DNA of 64,000 bases, from contig CAMLLD010000004.1 in NCBI GenBank assembly GCA_946480785.1, positions 1 to 64,000 of the forward strand, given 5' to 3'. Below are positions 17,375-25,211 of this stretch, one piece after another. Position numbers and translations under genes: made by a program. How positions within the stretch are numbered: the first letter of the stretch is position 1; the number at the start of each line of letters is the position of its first letter. Below the pieces are notes generated by a model, which was not told where the DNA came from, did no database searches, and saw only the letters and a list, made by a program, of their open reading frames with translations. This DNA comes from an uncultured Blastocatellia bacterium. Lineage in GTDB: Bacteria > Acidobacteriota > Blastocatellia > Pyrinomonadales > Pyrinomonadaceae.

Positions 17375-18913
17375 CTAAGAATGACTCGGCTGCGAAACTG
17401 GAAGGGCGGCGCCGCTGCTGACTTCTTCTTTCTTCTTCTTAGCAAACGGGTGCTCCCAAAATCCAGGTTCGTAACCTTCTTTCGGGGGGAATTTCACAAG
17501 GTAGATTCGATGAAGGCAAACCGCGTAACCGACTAAATAATAGACGTACCACTGATAAGCTACCGGGCCGAAAAAACTCGCCACCATGTAGCCGACGAGC
17601 GCGCCTTGTAAACCTATCGCCAGGTAATAAAACCTTCTTTGCTCCGGCTTCTCGTAACTCTGGTTTTCGATCAGGCGCAGCCGGCGCAGCGGATAGATCA
17701 GAAAGATCAGGTAAACGACGAACGCCCCTATACCCATCTCGGACGAGACCTGCGTGTAGGCATTATGTGTCTCGAGTTCGCGCGGGGACTTATGGTGAAA
17801 GTTCCCGATGCCGACGCCAAACAACGGATAACGAAGCGTGACCCAGATCGAGCGTTTCAACACTTCCGTTCGCTGCGACGAAGAGCCGGTCACATCGGCG
17901 GCGGAGTTGAAGACGGTCGCCAGCCGGCCCGAATAAGCGCCGGGCGCCGCCGCCATGAATATGAGCACGGCGAAGACGAGCGCGCCCGTCGTCGCCACGC
18001 GATTCTTTCTCCCCAGTCTGCGCACAAGGATTAAAGCAGCGGCCACGAGACCGATAAAACCGCCGCGCGAGAATGTGACGACCACCGCGGCGACCATTAT
18101 CCCAACCGCGCCGAAGTAGACCAGCTTGCGCGGCAATCCCGGCTTATAAAGTGCTAACGCGATCGCGATCGGGATCATCGAGACGAGGTGCAAAGCGAGG
18201 TCATTCGAATTCTCAAACAGGCCTTTTATTCGGCCGGCGATGCGCAAGTTGTGGTTCTCAATCGCGCCGACCACAAACACGCCGTTACGATAATCGTTGA
18301 TGGCGCTCACGCTGAGATAAATGCTGACCGCTAAAATCAGCAGCAGCAAAAGCCTGAGCCGCATCTCGGTGCGCACGACGTTGACGAACACGATGAAGAT
18401 GATGAGCGCCTTCAACAACTGCTCGTTGAAGGTGGTCCACGCCTCGCCGGGATCGACCGCCATCGGCATTGACAGCAGCGCGGCCAGGCCGAGCAACAGG
18501 ATCATGTTGATTTCGCGTGGCCGAGCGGTGAGATTCCCTTCGAGGCCGAGCTGGCTAACCGCATAGACGAGTAGCGTCACTATGCCGGTGTAGAAGGCCA
18601 TCTGCTTGAACGACGAAAGCCCCGGGAAAAACTCGTAAGGCCTGACGTAAAGAACTACGCTGAAGACAAAGAGCCAGAAGTAACTCAGCGAGTGGCCGCG
18701 GCGCGAGAGTATTTCGAATGCGTCTATCGGCCGCGCCGATCCGATGCCCAGCGCCGCCGCACGATCGGGTTTTGCAGCGATCTTCTCGTCCCCGAATGCT
18801 TCGGCCTGCGGACGCGCGGGCCATTCCTCGACCTGAGCGCCGCTCTTGTCAGCGCGGCGCCTGCGGATCGGAAACACACCTTCGTAATCCAGGGCCTCAG
18901 GTTTCGATGGCAT
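17375..18913 (-). CDS. O-antigen ligase/polymerase-like membrane protein
   Basis: The product has about 512 residues from ATG 18913 (a TTG three codons earlier is possible). The first ~75 residues are hydrophilic, then about eleven hydrophobic helices. The VTFSRGGFIGLVAAAL segment and the large periplasmic loop with LFGVGIGNFHH and ETHNAYTQVSSEMG are signatures of the Wzy/WaaL (O-antigen ligase) superfamily. It would polymerise repeat units or transfer the glycan in the periplasm. A second member lies at 25208-26653. The soluble N-terminal extension and the basic, lysine-rich C-terminus (FAKKKKEE) are both predicted cytosolic. Confidence 0.85.
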   Translation of the reverse strand: MPSKPEALDYEGVFPIRRRRADKSGAQVEEWPARPQAEAFGDEKIAAKPDRAAALGIGSARPIDAFEILSRRGHSLSYFWLFVFSVVLYVRPYEFFPGLSSFKQMAFYTGIVTLLVYAVSQLGLEGNLTARPREINMILLLGLAALLSMPMAVDPGEAWTTFNEQLLKALIIFIVFVNVVRTEMRLRLLLLLILAVSIYLSVSAINDYRNGVFVVGAIENHNLRIAGRIKGLFENSNDLALHLVSMIPIAIALALYKPGLPRKLVYFGAVGIMVAAVVVTFSRGGFIGLVAAALILVRRLGRKNRVATTGALVFAVLIFMAAAPGAYSGRLATVFNSAADVTGSSSQRTEVLKRSIWVTLRYPLFGVGIGNFHHKSPRELETHNAYTQVSSEMGIGAFVVYLIFLIYPLRRLRLIENQSYEKPEQRRFYYLAIGLQGALVGYMVASFFGPVAYQWYVYYLVGYAVCLHRIYLVKFPPKEGYEPGFWEHPFAKKKKEEVSSGAALPVSQPSHS

Positions 18914-18935
18914 AGCCGTCAAACAACAACTTCAA

Positions 18936-19586
18936 TTACACGTAAGCAACGACGCAGTAGAGCTTGCCGACTACCGAGATCTCCCACCGACTGAAACCGG
19001 CGTCTTTCAGCAGTCCTTCGAGTCGCGGGCGGCTGTAGAAGAAAACGTCGCAACCCTTGCGCGCGAGCCGTGCCTTACGCACCGGCGCACGCCACGTCCA
19101 AAGCCGCGGAAACGATCCGATCACTTTGTCAGTCGAAACTTCCCGCATCTTCTTCAACACCGGCAATGGATTGCTGATGTAGTCAAACAGCCCGATGCCG
19201 AAACTCACGTCAAAGTTCTCGTTGGTTTTCCAGTCGAGCAGATCGGTTTGAATGAACGTCGTCGTGTCCGCCAGATTTTGCTCTTCGGCGTACCGGCGAC
19301 ACAGGCCAACCATCACTTCCGCGATGTCCAGCCCGACGACCTTTTTGGCGCCCTTGCGCGCGAGCTCTAGCGAATAGAGCGCGTTGCCGCAACCGACGTC
19401 GAGAAACGTTCGGCCTCTGATCGGCTCACAGTTTTTAATCGTGAACGTAAACCGCTCGTACATGTCCTTGCGAAAGATCTGATCGAGCGTGTTCGCAAAA
19501 CGCGATTTACGATGTGTGTAGATACTCTGGAAGGCATCGGCCTCGTTATTCCAAAAGGCTCTCTGCGCCTGAATCTCGTTACTCAA
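18936..19586 (-). CDS. Class I SAM-dependent methyltransferase
   Basis: The product has 216 residues. Motif I is FLDVGCGNALYSLELA, motif II is VVGLDIAEVMV, and IQTDLLDWK is the acidic loop. It begins with TTG at 19586 in a TTGA overlap with the deacetylase stop; GAGGTG eight bases upstream supports this start. The C-terminal half (YISNPLPVLKKMRE, then SFPRLWTWRAPVRKARL) matches small ubiquinone/menaquinone-type folds but not a named family. Methylation of a sugar or lipid intermediate is plausible given its position between deacetylase and ligase genes. Confidence 0.78.
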   Translation of the reverse strand: MSNEIQAQRAFWNNEADAFQSIYTHRKSRFANTLDQIFRKDMYERFTFTIKNCEPIRGRTFLDVGCGNALYSLELARKGAKKVVGLDIAEVMVGLCRRYAEEQNLADTTTFIQTDLLDWKTNENFDVSFGIGLFDYISNPLPVLKKMREVSTDKVIGSFPRLWTWRAPVRKARLARKGCDVFFYSRPRLEGLLKDAGFSRWEISVVGKLYCVVAYV

Positions 19587-20410
19587 AGCTGAAGCACCTC
19601 TCTCACGGTTGTAAATTCGAAATCGTCCAGCAGCCGGCTCAAGCGCCGTTCAGTTTGATCTAAATTGCGATAGTGGCGGAACTTCTGCGTTGCGGACAAA
19701 TTTTTTATGCGCGGCTGCTCGGGATCGAGCTCCCACGGATGCAGGTAGAACACCGCCGCGCGGCCCTGCGCGTTGACTTTGCGCATGCAGAAGCGAGTGT
19801 AGGAGTACGGAAACAAACGGAAGTAACCGCCACCGGAAAACGGAAAGCGCCGGCCGAACATCTCCAGCACACTCATCGGAAATTCATAAAGCTTGTCGGT
19901 GATCTTGTACGGAACCAGCGGCGCATCCGCGATGCCGTAGTCGGGATGGAAGCCGACGGGAAACACTGATGAGTCGTAACGAAAGCCGTACTTCTCGAGC
20001 GTCGGCAGCGCCCAGTCTTTCGTCGAGTTCACCATCGAAAACGACGGGGCGCGAAAGCCGAGCGGCGTTGACTTCACGCCCGCTTTCGCAATCGCTTCGA
20101 GCGCTTTATCGAGGTCCGCGTCAAACTCTTCCGGCGTGATCTCAGTTAGCAAAAGGTGGTTGTAACCGTGTACGCCGATCTCGTGACCGCGTGCTTCGAC
20201 TTCGCGGATCAGATCCGGCGCGCGTTCGGCCACCCAGCCGAGGATGAAAAACGTCGCCTTAACTTTCCGCTGGTCCAAGAGGTCCAGAATCCGCGTGGTG
20301 TTGTTGCGCACGCGCAGATCGCATTTGTCCCAGTCGTCGCGCTTGATCGCCTGCGCGAGATTGTGCACGCAAAACCAGTCTTCCAAATCTATCGACAGTG
20401 CATTCTTCAT
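19583..20410 (-). CDS. Polysaccharide deacetylase, exosortase-associated (XrtA/DUF3473) type
   Basis: The product has about 275 residues from ATG 20410; the frame is open 30 bases further but MKNALSIDLEDWF is the family's usual start. NodB-domain motifs: SIDLEDW (catalytic and metal Asp), HEIGVHGYNHLLL (metal His pair), FRAPSFS. The family-specific tail contains GGGYFRLFPYSYTR and YLHPWELDPEQPR, which I recognise from deacetylases linked to exosortase/PEP-CTERM exopolysaccharide loci. It would remove N-acetyl groups from the glycan. No exosortase or PEP-CTERM protein is visible in the window. It lacks a signal peptide, as is usual for this subgroup. Confidence 0.88.
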   Translation of the reverse strand: MKNALSIDLEDWFCVHNLAQAIKRDDWDKCDLRVRNNTTRILDLLDQRKVKATFFILGWVAERAPDLIREVEARGHEIGVHGYNHLLLTEITPEEFDADLDKALEAIAKAGVKSTPLGFRAPSFSMVNSTKDWALPTLEKYGFRYDSSVFPVGFHPDYGIADAPLVPYKITDKLYEFPMSVLEMFGRRFPFSGGGYFRLFPYSYTRFCMRKVNAQGRAAVFYLHPWELDPEQPRIKNLSATQKFRHYRNLDQTERRLSRLLDDFEFTTVREVLQL

Positions 20411-20418
20411 TTCAGGTT

Positions 20419-21576
20419 CTATTCGCGGCTCGGCTCCCAACGCGCGTAGCGCTCGCCGCTCAAAAACTTCACGAAGGCAATCAACGACGCCAGATTCGTG
20501 ATCACAAAATACTGCGGCAACGCCAGGTAGCGAACGTTCAGACCCAACCTCTCCAATGCTGACGAGACCAGCGCCGCCAGATAAAAACAGACTTGCAGCC
20601 CAAAGAGCACCGCATAAAACGGGCTGCGGGGAGCGAGAAAAGCCGTGGACACAAAGATCGCAATCAGGCAGACCGGAACCAAATACCGCATCAACTTATG
20701 CGACCACAATTGAATCGCATAAAAGCCGCTTCTGAATGGATTCAGCACAGTACGGTTGCGCCACAGGTCAGCAAAAGTCTGGGAGATAATGCGGACCCGA
20801 GCCGCTAATTCCTTGCGTGCTTGCCGGTTTGGCTCCTCGATACAGACGGCCTCTGGCACGTAGACCGCTCTCAAACCCTGTTCCACCATCGTCGTAGCGA
20901 TGATGAAATCGCTGCAAGCGTCATTGTAGAGCGGTTTGTATGCCGATTTTCTCACGGCGTACATGCAGCCGCAGACGCCGATCAGCGAGCAAACTGCACT
21001 CTCGTGGCGCTTCAAAAAGAACTCGTAGTTCCAATATGACTGAGTGCCCGCGCCGACGCTCGAATCCTTCTCGTCCTGGTAAATCACGCGGCCGGTCACG
21101 CAGCCCACGCTTTGATCGGCAAACGCCGGCATCATCAACCGCAAAACATCGGGGCGATAATGCGTGGTCGCATCGGAAAAAACGATGATCTCGCCGGTGG
21201 CCTTCTCGACCGCCGCGTTCTGCGCCGCCGTCTTGCCGTGCCGCTCTTCCTGACGATGCAAACGAACGCCGCGATCCGCAAAACTGCGGGCGATCTCGTC
21301 GGTGCGATCGCTGGAACAGTCAGACGTGACCATGATCTCGAGTCGCGAGGCGGGATAATCCAGCGCGAGCGTGTTTTCGAGTTTTTCGGCGAGGTCGCGC
21401 TCTTCGTTGTAGGCCGCGATGACCACCGTGACAGACGGCGTCCACTCGCGGCTTTTCACCGGCTTCCCGGCCAGCTTGCTCAGGATCGTGAGCAAAAGCG
21501 GATAGCCCACGTAGGCGTACGCGACTGCGGCCACACTTAGCCAAAAGACTACTTCCACGGGGTCATTAAAGCTCAT
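20419..21576 (-). CDS. Membrane-bound GT2 glycosyltransferase
   Basis: The product has about 385 residues from ATG 21576; a TTG at 21633 is also open. A membrane helix (VFWLSVAAVAYAYVGYPLLL) precedes the GT-A domain: VTVVIAAYNEE, SDCSSDRT, FSDATTHY (D-x-T metal site), CGCMYAVRK and an EQGLRAVYVPEA segment. Three more helices follow near the C-terminus. The architecture is that of the BcsA/NodC-like or ExoO-like processive group, although the QxxRW motif is not evident. It probably elongates glycan at the membrane. Confidence 0.83.
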   Translation of the reverse strand: MSFNDPVEVVFWLSVAAVAYAYVGYPLLLTILSKLAGKPVKSREWTPSVTVVIAAYNEERDLAEKLENTLALDYPASRLEIMVTSDCSSDRTDEIARSFADRGVRLHRQEERHGKTAAQNAAVEKATGEIIVFSDATTHYRPDVLRLMMPAFADQSVGCVTGRVIYQDEKDSSVGAGTQSYWNYEFFLKRHESAVCSLIGVCGCMYAVRKSAYKPLYNDACSDFIIATTMVEQGLRAVYVPEAVCIEEPNRQARKELAARVRIISQTFADLWRNRTVLNPFRSGFYAIQLWSHKLMRYLVPVCLIAIFVSTAFLAPRSPFYAVLFGLQVCFYLAALVSSALERLGLNVRYLALPQYFVITNLASLIAFVKFLSGERYARWEPSRE

Positions 21577-21645
21577 AGTCTTAAAAAATAGAAGCTGCCA
21601 CGCCGTTCGGCTCAGCAGCTCCGAGAAGTCCAAAGATAAAAGCGA

Positions 21646-22839
21646 TTAAGCGACGACTTCCTTCTCTTCCAGCTCAAACACCAGCGTCTTGACATGCGCT
21701 CGTAAGGCCAGTTCAAACTGTTTCGCCTCTTCAACCTCGCTGAATGAAAGCGCCCGCAACTCCTGCTCGATGCGGCGCCGGTAATCCGACACCAATGAAT
21801 CAGAAACGCCTAATATCGCCGCCACTTCCAGTTGCGTCGCGTGGTCCGGGCTCAGGTAACAATACCAAAGCACGCCGATGATGCGGTTGTACTGCTTGAC
21901 CTTGCCGCGCACCGCTTCGTTCAGACTCGCGAGAAACTGTTCCACAAATCCGGCCGCTTCACGCTCCGACTCGCGCCGCACCAAACCCTGTTCGGGGTTC
22001 TCGCGCTTGTCCACGGGCTCGTAAGCGTTGTTGTTTTCGTTGTCGCTGTCGTCGCCTTCGAGCGGCACGAGGTAGATGTCCATCACGGGCAGACGCGACA
22101 TCACGAGGCTGCGCAACGTACGCACGTCCACTGGTGAATCAACCGCGTCCAGCACCGAAACGATCAAGTCTTCCAAATCGGGATTGCTGATGACGACCTG
22201 TGAATCTCCCGTGCAGCCGACCATGCGCGTGTCTCGCTGTCGGACCGGAATCATCTGCACGCGTTGTTCGACTTCGTGCGCGCCGCGGCGCGATTTATCG
22301 TCTTTCCACTCGCTCAAACCGTAAACACGATCCGCGAGCCGGCGATGTGGTTCGTCGTCAATGCCGCTCGAATCAAAACGGCGGAAATTGGTGCTCGACT
22401 GAATCAACGTCGAGATGCGGCGCGCCAGCCGATAACTTTCGGGATGGCGTTTGCGCAACTCGGCGGTCAGGAGGTTGGTCAGTTCGATCTGGCTGATCTC
22501 ACACTCGATTTCGTAGTCGGACATTTCCGTTTCGAGATAGTGTTCGAAACGGTTTTTGCTCAGCAGTTGGACGAAAAGCTCCTGGGTCAGGTCCGTGTAC
22601 GTGCCGCCGGTTCCCTCTTCGATCAGCAAGCCCGCGCTGCGTGAAGCCCTGACCAGGGGGTGATGCGCCACGATGCGATGCAGTTCGGTCCAGAGCCGAT
22701 TGACATCGGAAGCGCGGAGGCTTTCGACCCACTTGGCGTTCTTCCCCGAACGTTCATTGCGACGCGCTCTGGGCTGCGGCCGTTTGTCGGCCGTGTGGGG
22801 CGCGGCTAGCTTGTCGGAATCTTCACTTATGGCTTTCAC
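21646..22839 (-). CDS. Sigma-70-like regulator, divergent
   Basis: The product has 397 residues. The C-terminal end (about 325-375) holds LSPDHATQLEVAAILGVSDS followed by LVSDYRRRIEQEL, a sigma region 4-like helix-turn-helix. Residues ~80-135 (YTDLTQELFVQLLSKNRFEHYL) resemble the sigma region 2 core DLxQ-x-x-F-x-x-LL. Between them is an unusually long insert with acidic stretches (DDSDNENNN), making it about twice an ECF sigma factor. It starts GTG at 22839, with no clear ribosome site. A small HxxxCxxC zinc protein is transcribed divergently (23133-23390), the pattern expected for a sigma/anti-sigma pair. A role in controlling this polysaccharide locus is inference. Confidence 0.6.
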   Translation of the reverse strand: MKAISEDSDKLAAPHTADKRPQPRARRNERSGKNAKWVESLRASDVNRLWTELHRIVAHHPLVRASRSAGLLIEEGTGGTYTDLTQELFVQLLSKNRFEHYLETEMSDYEIECEISQIELTNLLTAELRKRHPESYRLARRISTLIQSSTNFRRFDSSGIDDEPHRRLADRVYGLSEWKDDKSRRGAHEVEQRVQMIPVRQRDTRMVGCTGDSQVVISNPDLEDLIVSVLDAVDSPVDVRTLRSLVMSRLPVMDIYLVPLEGDDSDNENNNAYEPVDKRENPEQGLVRRESEREAAGFVEQFLASLNEAVRGKVKQYNRIIGVLWYCYLSPDHATQLEVAAILGVSDSLVSDYRRRIEQELRALSFSEVEEAKQFELALRAHVKTLVFELEEKEVVA

Positions 22840-22850
22840 GGTTCACGTTT

Positions 22851-22871
22851 ATTTATCGTCGAGCGATAAAT
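22851..22871. promoter_or_regulatory. Inverted repeat just upstream of the sigma-like gene
   Basis: ATTTATCG (22851-22858) and CGATAAAT (22864-22871) are perfect arms with a 5-base spacer, 11 bases upstream of the GTG start. It could be an operator or an mRNA hairpin hiding the translation start. Confidence 0.4.
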
Positions 22872-22949
22872 TACTGGGGCGTGGTTGTAGCGCCGAGATG
22901 TGGGTACAGAGGGATTACCGCGCGATTAGCGGTGCTGATCCTGGAGATT

Positions 22950-22985
22950 GTCGGGTCACTGAACAGGGTCGCTCAGGTGACCGAC
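22950..22985 (+). other. Imperfect hairpin in the divergent control region
   Basis: GTCGGGTCAC (22950-22959) and GTGACCGAC (22977-22985) pair with one bulged G and a 17-base loop. No ORF of note lies here, and it is upstream of the small zinc protein gene. Confidence 0.3.
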
Positions 22986-23026
22986 GAGGGCATGGTAACA
23001 GAATGGCCAATAACGAGCAACAAGTT

Positions 23027-23043
23027 TTTACACGAGGTGTAAA
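23027..23043. promoter_or_regulatory. Palindrome TTTACAC-N3-GTGTAAA, putative operator
   Basis: Seven-base perfect arms with a 3-base spacer, 17 bases in total, the size of a dimeric helix-turn-helix binding site. It lies 89 bases before the ATG of the zinc protein, in the 22840-23132 divergent gap. The regulator is unknown. Confidence 0.4.
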
Positions 23044-23132
23044 CCTGGGAAACACTGAGGAAAAGTTAAGAACTAACTCTGGAATAGGCCGGGGATTGGG
23101 TGTTTCAAAGGGTTGGTAAAGCCGTAAGTCAG

Positions 23133-23390
23133 ATGACCAGCTCACGCATACAGCTCACATTCCGGAAGACAGCCGCTTGTCCCGCGTCCTCGACGCTCGT
23201 CTCGTATCGCACGCAAAAGCTCTCGCCGGAAATCCGGGCGCTCGTGCGCAAACATCTCGGAGTTTGTGAGTTCTGTAACGCGGAGTTGCGGCTGCTGGCC
23301 CACCACAAACCGCTTGCGGGCCGCACGCCTCAGACACCGGAGATCCCGACGAACCTGCGCATCCTCGCCGAGTCGATCCTATCTAAGTGA
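23133..23390 (+). CDS. Small HxxxCxxC zinc-finger protein, putative anti-sigma factor
   Basis: The product has 85 residues from ATG 23133; a GTG at 23100 would add 11. Cys16, His41, Cys45 and Cys48 form a C...HxxxCxxC zinc-binding pattern like the ZAS anti-sigma family, followed by AELRLL as in zf-HC2 proteins. It has no membrane segment, so it would be a soluble regulator. The gene is divergent from the sigma-like regulator. Its stop codon (23388-23390) directly abuts the stop codon of the convergent acyl-CoA synthetase (23391-23393), leaving no space for a terminator. Ribosome site is weak. Confidence 0.6.
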   Translation: MTSSRIQLTFRKTAACPASSTLVSYRTQKLSPEIRALVRKHLGVCEFCNAELRLLAHHKPLAGRTPQTPEIPTNLRILAESILSK

Positions 23391-25211
23391 CTACTCGTAA
23401 AGCTCGTCGATCAAAGCACCGAAACGCTCGTCGATCACGCGCCGCTTAACTTTCAGCGTGGGCGTCAGCTCGCCGCCGTCGATAGTGAACTCGTGCGGCA
23501 ATAACGCGACGCGGCGGATGCGTTCGTAGTCTGCCAGTGACGCGGTGAGGTTCGCGATGTCGCGCTGCACGATCTTGATTGCAGCGGGATACTTGCTCAA
23601 CGCTTCTCGATCCTTCGGCGCGGATTGCTCGCCTTCCGCCGCGAGTGCCTCGTGCAGGTTCTCCCAGTCGGGCACGATCAACGCCGCCGGCTGCTTGCGT
23701 CCCGCGCCGACGACCACGACCTGGCTGACAAACTCGCTCTCTTTCAAAAGACTCTCGATCAACTGCGGCGCGACATACTTTCCGTTCGACAACTTGAACA
23801 GATCCTTCTTGCGGTCCGTGATGTAGAGCCGGCCCTGCTTGTCCATGTGACCCACGTCGCCCGTGTAGAACCAACCGTCTTTCAAGACCGCCGCAGTGGC
23901 TTCGGGCTGGCCGTAGTAACCACGCATCACGTTCGGCCCCTTGATCAGAATCTCACCGTCTTCCGCGATGCGCAGCTCGATCCCTTCAAACGGAATCCCG
24001 ACCGACCCGACGTGATTATTTCCCGGCCGGTTCGCGCACACGATGCACGTCTCGGTCGCGCCGTAGCCCTGAAGAATCGGAATGCCTGCCGCGAGATACG
24101 CGTAACTTAACGCCGGCGCGAGCGGCGCGCCGCCGGAAACGAAGTAACGCAACCGGCCACCCACACCCGCGCGCCATTTCGAAAACACGAGCTTACTCGC
24201 GAGGCTTTGCTTCAGCGCCAACTGCGGCGAGATCAAGCGCCGCTTGTCTTTCAACTCCCCGTAGCGTTGGCCCACCGCGAGCGAGCGCATGAAGATGTTT
24301 TTCTTCATGCCCTTCTCGGCCATGCCTTTCTTGATGATGCGGTGATAGACCTTTTCAAAAAGTCGCGGCACGGCCGTCATTACTGTGGGCGCAACTTCGC
24401 GCAGATTTTCTCCGACCTGATCGAACGACGCCGCGTAATAGACCGACACGCCGCAGTAAAAGAACACGTAAGAACCGTCGCGCTCGAAGATGTGCGACAG
24501 CGGCAACACCGAGAGCGCCACGTCCTGCGGTGTGATCGGCAAACCTTTCGCGATCGACAACACGTTGGACATGAAGTTGTTGTGCGTGAGCATCACGCCT
24601 TTCGGTTCGCCCGTCGTGCCCGAGGTGTAGATGATGGTGGCGAGATCGTCCGGCCTGACGGCGTGCAGATACGCGTCGAACGCGTCGGGATGCGTTTGCA
24701 CGTGCTCGGCGCCACGCCGCTCCATCTCTTCGAGGGAGATTCCGTGTTCGACCAGCTCGGCCGCTTCCGTGTCGAAGAAGATCAGATGTTCCAGCGCGCG
24801 TTTCGCTAATGCGGGTTGCGCGTGTTTCAAGAGCCGGCGGTTGGAAATGAAGATCGCTTTCGTGCCGGAGTCGGAGAGGATGTATTCGATCTGTTCCACC
24901 GCCTGCGTGGTGTAGATCGGCACGTTGATCGCGCCGAGACTCAGGATCGCCATGTCGACGATGGACCACTCGGGCCGGTTCTCCGACAGCAACGCGATGC
25001 GATCGCCGGGGCGAACGCCGCGCGCCGCGAGACCAAGCGCACAGTTCTTGACGCGCTCGACAAACGTCGCGGCCGTGATGTTGAACCACTTGCCGTCGGC
25101 GCGGTAATTCAGCGCATCGCTTTTGTTGTGAGTGAGCACGGCGGCGAGGCACAGTCCCGGCACAGACGAAGCGCCTTTGCTCGCCGCTGACTTTTTCATC
25201 GCTGCTTTCAT
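23391..25211 (-). CDS. Long-chain acyl-CoA synthetase (AMP-forming)
   Basis: The product has 606 residues. The adenylation P-loop is IIYTSGTTGEPKGVML; other motifs are GYGATE, YTGDVGHMDKQGRLYITDRKKD and the C-lobe KLSNGKYVAPQ with its conserved lysine region. Length and motifs fit the FadD15/eukaryotic-like long-chain branch. The reaction is fatty acid + CoA + ATP to acyl-CoA + AMP + PPi. It starts at ATG 25211 in an ATGA overlap with the polymerase-like gene upstream. Its placement as the last gene of a polysaccharide operon suggests supply of acyl-CoA for glycan acylation, but read-through housekeeping expression is also possible. Confidence 0.88.
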   Translation of the reverse strand: MKAAMKKSAASKGASSVPGLCLAAVLTHNKSDALNYRADGKWFNITAATFVERVKNCALGLAARGVRPGDRIALLSENRPEWSIVDMAILSLGAINVPIYTTQAVEQIEYILSDSGTKAIFISNRRLLKHAQPALAKRALEHLIFFDTEAAELVEHGISLEEMERRGAEHVQTHPDAFDAYLHAVRPDDLATIIYTSGTTGEPKGVMLTHNNFMSNVLSIAKGLPITPQDVALSVLPLSHIFERDGSYVFFYCGVSVYYAASFDQVGENLREVAPTVMTAVPRLFEKVYHRIIKKGMAEKGMKKNIFMRSLAVGQRYGELKDKRRLISPQLALKQSLASKLVFSKWRAGVGGRLRYFVSGGAPLAPALSYAYLAAGIPILQGYGATETCIVCANRPGNNHVGSVGIPFEGIELRIAEDGEILIKGPNVMRGYYGQPEATAAVLKDGWFYTGDVGHMDKQGRLYITDRKKDLFKLSNGKYVAPQLIESLLKESEFVSQVVVVGAGRKQPAALIVPDWENLHEALAAEGEQSAPKDREALSKYPAAIKIVQRDIANLTASLADYERIRRVALLPHEFTIDGGELTPTLKVKRRVIDERFGALIDELYE

